Positions 59,222 to 64,000 of a stretch of 64,000 nucleotides of DNA are shown here, one piece after another. Under the pieces are notes generated by a model. It made no database searches, was not told where the DNA came from, and was given only the letters and a program-made list of their open reading frames with translations. Source of the DNA: Sweltsa coloradensis (taxonomy: Eukaryota; Arthropoda; Insecta; Plecoptera; Chloroperlidae); assembly GCA_024449915.1 (NCBI GenBank), contig JAMZAV010000308.1, positions 62,001 through 126,000 on the forward strand. Reading direction: 5' to 3'. Position 1 is the first letter of the stretch; each line of letters begins with the position of its first letter. A program made the translations under genes and the position numbers.

Positions 59222-59950
59222 CAAAGGCATAATATTTTTTATTTGTATTCTTCTTCGACGTACCCATGCTTGGTTTCATATTGTTGGTGATTTATTTGCT
59301 CAATTTCGTATGTTCCTGTAGTTGATTGTGTTTGCTCCTTAATGGTTATGTACCAGTTTACTGCACACCTAACTTGCTTTGTATAATATATTCAGGAAAC
59401 TAATGTTTATTTTTCTGAAGGTTTTCATTCAAATATTGTATTATACCGGTAAAGGTTTTATGAAATCGCTAAGATAAACTACTGATTAGAAATTTTATTT
59501 TATTATATTGTTACTGTTTTAATTATTATTTAGAAAACGTGTGTAACGCAATTCTGTTTATGTATTACTTTGTTTCATGCTTGATTCAATAAATAATGCA
59601 GACGTTTATATACTAATAAAAACCTTGTATTTCAAATTATATCAACATAAAGCAAACACATGGTTTGTATGTTTTAGTAAAACCTCTTGGATGTATGTTA
59701 TATCTCGGTTCACGAGTTTAGCACTATTAATGCTAGGTACTGCTACGTTTGTTGTTTTAGGGTTTTTTACACCTTGTCCTATCGTCAATAATGTAATACA
59801 ATATAAATAATATTATTATCTTTTGCTTTTATTTCGTTGTTATTATTAAATAATGTATGTGATTCATACAATTATAATTGGAATAGAACAACACTACGCA
59901 TTACAAACGTAGACAAGTTAAATGCGTCAACACTCTTGTACAAAGTAGTT
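59222..59950. other. Unique AT-rich DNA, nothing recognised
   Basis: A 77-codon ORF at 59577-59810 has no recognisable domain. No repeats seen. Confidence 0.4.
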
Positions 59951-60700
59951 TGTAGTCGCGCCCCTAAAATAGCTGTCCAATTCGTAACCGGCCGATACCA
60001 TCACTTAATGAGAGACATAAATGCCAGGCGTGATAGCACTTCCAAGTATTTCAACCTTGGGTCACCAGATGTCGCGAGTGGTCTGCGCGCTAAATGTGCC
60101 ACATTAGAAGGCTGCGCGCGTGTGCCTAGAGCCTAGGACCCGCGACAAGAACGGGCGAGCATTGCAAATGAATTCTTTTCAACCCTAAAGCGTTTTTAAT
60201 TTGTGTCAGCCTAGCGAGAGAAATGAGGATGAGTTTGGCGGCTATAGGTGCTTGGTGGCTTCGAGACAGCGGAGATGTTTGCACAATTACTAACCCATCC
60301 GTCCGTCCGCTCGTACGTCTATCCCTCATATCTCTCAAATCCCCTCTGTCTCTGCATCCCTCAGACATGGAGCATTAAAAAATTGCGGGCCATAATTAGA
60401 GCCTTGGGATAAGCTAGGGAACACAGAGAAACAATGAAACTTTCTCTGTGTTTTTTTTATATTTTGTATCTGTTTTACTGTTTTGTATAAATAATGTATT
60501 ATTCCGGCGCCGTTTACCGCGGAAAGCCTAGTACTTTATTTACAAAGAGGGTAGATCGTCGAGGCTCTCTCTTACTCTTCATATTCCTTCCCAAGTCGAC
60601 CCACATCGTGCGTTCAGACAGACCTCGGAAGTTTGCCAAAATATCCGATACATTCAACACTAGGATTCCGACGTGGTGAATAGTGCCAGCCAGCACCTTA
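59951..60700. other. GC/CpG-elevated unique patch
   Basis: Higher GC, short ORFs on both strands and a hairpin-plus-T-tract at 60420-60458. Octamer-like (ATTGCAAATGAA) and TAATTAG strings hint at regulatory DNA but are weak evidence. Confidence 0.3.
60420..60458 (+). other. Perfect 12-bp hairpin followed by T8
   Basis: AACACAGAGAAA (60420-60431) pairs exactly with TTTCTCTGTGTT (60441-60452) around a 9-nt loop, running into a T-tract to 60458. In eukaryotes a T-run of this length can terminate Pol III; no upstream gene is identified. Confidence 0.5.
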
Positions 60701-61504
60701 TTTTAGCAGACTTGTCGGCCGAAGATGTGTGATCATTCAGACAAGGTTTGATAGTAATGTTCTACTAACTGCCGAGTTTACGCTGTAGATGCAGGATGTA
60801 TAATCAGACTCTTTGTTGGGAGTATTGTAACTGAGCAAGTTGAGCCAGTGCAAAGTTCCATTAAATTAAATCAAACGGGACGATAAATAGTGCATTCACC
60901 GGATCACTTAAAACTCCTTATGCGATGCAGATGCTTTCCACCTGCTTCAATACGATCTCTAGGGAAATCATTTCTTTCAAAATTGCATTCTTCAATTTCT
61001 TTTCAAATTTTATCCCTCAAGTGAAGAAGAGTACAGATGACGGAAAGGGGGGGGGCGCACAAGGGGAAATGTCAAAATCGAAGATAAGTTTGGAATTGAC
61101 ACAAGACGAAAGTTTTTCAGTATGTGGATATTTTCGAGTTTTTCAACTCGAGAGGGCTCAAGAGCGTCTTTCCGTCAGCACACCCAAGCGCTGCCGCCGA
61201 CAGTCGACACTCGCTTTACATAATATTTGGTTAGCTGATCCGATGCACGCCATTCGGAACTTGTGAAACTAAATAAGTCGGGATTGGACTATTTGCGACC
61301 TCCCGTCATGTCCTGGCCGATGTCGAGTATGATATATTGTTAATGGCGGTGTTCCCAGATGATACATTAAATTGTGATAAATATATATTTCCAATAAATA
61401 ACGTGGGCTGCCCCCCCCCCCCTGGAGAAACTTTGTGTTCACTCTAATGTTGAACCAACTGTCGGTTTGTAACAGCGGCGGCCCTCCGTGCACCCCTCGT
61501 GACA

Positions 61505-61540
<36 letters not shown>

Positions 61541-62720
61541 CGTGCGAGGTGCAGATAGGTACACCCAGCAGCCAGCGCACTTGTATTTAATGGAATATCG
61601 AACTCTACCGGACATGCAAATTTATCGTTCTCATCAAACCACATTAGTCCATGATGTGTGTCTGTCGTTACCAGGCACACTGGCCAGTACATCATTTACC
61701 ACATCAATCTTTCATTAATAACAATACCTACCCCTACCATAAACAAACAGACCGGACATGGAAAATACGCGAACGCGATTTTTGTTTTTACATATAATAA
61801 TTGCTAGCCACCAATTTAAATCTGAGATCGACAATAAAATGATGAAGCGGTCATAGAATCGGGCCGAGCGGACCGTGGGTAAATTGAAAACACAACAACA
61901 AGGAAATGACACCCGCTCCGCCCTCTAGTCGGAAAATTGTGAACGTTCATTTGGAAATGAGCATGCACGCATTTCCTAATTAACAACCCATATAGCAGCA
62001 CGAATCTGGTGATTTCGTTACGCATTTTGAAAACCACTTGCCAACAATGCAATCTGTGTGCCCCAATAAGTTGATTTGCTGGGGTGGAAAGAGTGACTAC
62101 ATTATGTATGATTATCGCCCTCCCGTCCCGTATTGGAAGGTGTTGGATGTATAGTCTATCTTGTCGGCGTTCTGTCACTGTCGAGAGTCGGCTCAAAGAA
62201 TTCCCAGGGTTGGTTGCAGTAATTTACATCCAATTGGAAGCGGCCTATTAGGGAACAGAGCTGGAGACGAGTTGAAACGGGTGATTAGATTATACCCGTG
62301 AGATATGGGACGGTTTAACTCGGCGCCCAAACCGACTAGCAACGTATCTTTCACTCTGACCGACATTATTTTTCTCCGTGGAAGTTGTGAATATGGAAAG
62401 TGAGAACGAGAGCCGTTTGCACAGTTGCTTCCTTTGCAGTTTGCCAAGAAGTTTTTATGCGGTTCCGTTAGGGGGTGGGGGTGGGGAAAAACCTCGGCCA
62501 TTTAAGAATCGAGTTGAGTGAAGCTGGTTTTTGTTCTGTGTTTAATTTGGTGAAGATTGTGACATAGTTGGTGGGGCAAGGAATTAATTGTTTATGGGAT
62601 CCTTTTATAGCCTTCTGAGCTAATGACTGAGCTAGCTCGCCGTCTCCGATTGGCTTGAAGGCGGCAAGTGGCTCGTAATGGCCTACTGACAAGACCGCGG
62701 TTTAATGTGACCAATGCAGA
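60701..62720. other. Unique DNA, partly GC-elevated, no gene recognised
   Basis: It holds a G9 run (61048-61056), a C12 run (61411-61422) and a (CGCA)n microsatellite. ORFs reach 126 codons (61816-62196 minus, 60925-61266 plus, 62193-62501 minus). They overlap and contain no recognisable domain. A G-rich track lies at 62469-62486. Confidence 0.35.
61501..61545 (+). repeat. (CGCA)n microsatellite
   Basis: About ten tandem ACGC tetramers, ending ACGTGCG. It creates Arg-Ala-Cys-Val repeat ORFs on the minus strand. Confidence 0.95.
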
Positions 62721-63631
62721 TGCTGAATAAACCACGTTAAGCTCTTAAGTCTTCACATTTAAAACGTTTATCTTCAAACACATACCCCAATTTTTCATTT
62801 CAAAGTAACTACTGCCATTTTCAACTAATTTTAAAATGAAAGCATAAAATAAAAGATTCTCTCCATTATCAAGTTTCACGAAGGCACACCACAATATTGA
62901 ATCATGCTTGAATACACTTGAGTTTAAAACATACTTACTTATCAAGGTGTCGAGTATTATCCCGTCTATTCGGGCAATTTTGATTTAATCAAAACACCCA
63001 ATTCAATGAAGAACTCTGAGTTCGATCTCAGTAAGTGAACTGAATAATTGATCTCGTATCCCTTCTTTAGGCCTCACCCTCCCTCTGCCCTACACCTCGA
63101 CATATTATCTGACACTGACAAGGTGCTCTCGCCTCTCTCACACGGAGAACTCGCTCTTTCTTGGAAGCACGTATGCTCACTTCGGCGACTCCGTCATGAC
63201 CACATTATCAATTCATGATTATGTTTCAGCGTGAACAAACGAAACAAGGACTTGCATATTCGTGTGGGTTATGAAATTATACTAGTCTAGAGCTATTATC
63301 TCAATGTGTTGACGTTATATATGTATCATCATTTACACATACCCATTAGATAGGAAAAATATATAAATTTATTAGAGTCTACCCTCGTTATAGACTGATT
63401 TTCATGGGACTTTAATCAAAGCGACTTGCAACCCGCAGGCCGACCAATCGACGAGTGAGCGATAACAACCAAAGATCGATATTTTTAATAGGAATATAGC
63501 ATCATGGTATGGACGTGCGAACCACCCCGACCACACGACAAACTCAACAAGGCCGATTCACACAACTCGAAATTTTCTTAGTGCTCGTTGCTAGTCGGCT
63601 CCAAAGTCACCGTTTACAACATCTAAGACAG
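62721..63631. other. Unique AT-rich DNA, nothing recognised
   Basis: No ORF above 66 codons and no repeat seen. A CGAGTATTATCC near 62951 only weakly recalls the 19-bp motif. Confidence 0.4.
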
Positions 63632-63743
63632 ACTGTGACTAAAGTCCAAAACAGAAGTTAAAACTTCTGACTTTAGCGGGAATGAACCCTGGCCCTTCTG
63701 CATTGTGAACAGATACGCTAATTAAACAGACCAACGAGCCATA
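63632..63743 (-). mobile_element. SINE family S1, tRNA-like head only
   Basis: Minus strand: GCTCGTTGGTCTG, ACAATGCAGAAGG, CCAGGGTTCATTCCCGC (B box GGTTCATTCCC), then CAGAAGTTTTAACTTCTG. This matches the first ~110 bp of the 34421-34800 SINE. Similarity stops near 63632. Confidence 0.65.
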
Positions 63744-63929
63744 CAAAGTAAATACGAAATAATTTCAAACGCTTTATATATATAAGTGAGAATATGTTAT
63801 TATTTTGGGGGACAAATATTTATTGACAGGAAATAATAAATATGCAACTGTATTCACTTCTGCTATTACTTTTTGATCTCATTGAGCATTGTCTAATCTA
63901 TTAATCATAAAACAAACCAATACTTATTA

Positions 63930-64000
63930 CTAGGAAGTTTCGCAAACGCTTCTTCAGGCGCATTGTTGGATAAGCGAAAATTGATGCGTCATATGTTATG
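63930..64000 (-). mobile_element. Family A element, copy 4, cut by the window edge
   Basis: CTAG (63930-63933), then GAAGTTTCGCAAACGC and GCATTGTTGGATAAGCG. It is the inverse of the 3' end of copy 2, with the hairpin kept as AATGC/GCGTT (one wobble pair). The element continues past the window. Confidence 0.65.

Noticed and set aside
59037..59279. Repeated peptide ORF ('VILVEVPG' repeats)
   Set aside because: Product of the 66-bp tandem array, with no sign of selection on the protein.
60420..60458. Bacterial-type rho-independent terminator
   Set aside because: The shape fits, but the surrounding DNA is clearly animal, with SINEs and no bacterial-style genes.
61816..62196. 126-codon minus-strand ORF
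   Set aside because: No domain or codon pattern that I can recognise, and other ORFs overlap it. The length is expected by chance in GC-elevated DNA.

Overview
This window looks like AT-rich, non-coding DNA from an animal genome, most likely a marine invertebrate. The evidence is many tRNA-derived SINE-like copies with Pol III A/B boxes, small non-autonomous DNA transposons, microsatellites, short tandem arrays, and no open reading frame longer than about 144 codons. A mollusc or a similar lophotrochozoan or deuterostome would fit, but nothing here fixes the phylum. I recognise no protein-coding exon, rRNA, functional tRNA, spliceosomal RNA or CRISPR array. The longest ORFs lie in repeats or GC-elevated unique DNA and match no family I know.

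Layout. 1-1900: a miniature inverted-repeat element (186-532), a CTAG-ended Helitron/Helentron-like element (564-1341), and a diverged sibling of the first element (1596-1860). 1.9-14.6 kb: mostly unique AT-rich DNA, with a 34-bp tandem repeat, a long pure GTGAGT hexamer array (6992-7141), a 722-bp element with perfect 19-bp inverted ends (8778-9499) and a SINE fragment (12165-12365). 14.6-19.2 kb: GC/CpG-elevated unique DNA, the best place to look for exons, promoters or conserved non-coding elements. 19.2-29.6 kb: unique DNA with scattered SINE 3' pieces. 29.6-36.2 kb: a dense repeat nest of three composite 'family C' elements, 'A' and 'B' CTAG-ended elements, an LTR-free long inverted repeat, and SINEs. 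36.2-46.4 kb: unique DNA with a 147-bp GAA/AAG array and a GC-rich patch. 46.46-47.34 kb: a 73-bp x 12 satellite array, followed by a B element. 50.6-52.0 kb: a B fragment, a hammerhead-like motif, an inverted pair of tRNA-like sequences, and a fourth family C copy. 52-64 kb: mainly unique DNA, with a 38-bp-stem hairpin (54586-54668), a three-unit tandem array (59032-59221), GC-elevated patches, and the edge of another A element.

Two patterns stand out. First, a 19-bp motif (TTGGTGGAGGTGCCGGGTA) occurs about 26 times on both strands. It sits in every unit of three tandem arrays whose other sequence is unrelated, and forms the ends of at least one miniature element. Second, several otherwise different repeats share one terminal design: a short subterminal inverted repeat, then a hairpin (AACGC / GCGTT), then CTAG followed by T. 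This is the arrangement expected of non-autonomous Helitron/Helentron-type rolling-circle elements. No genes can be said to work together here; the window's biology is its repeat history and possibly regulatory DNA.
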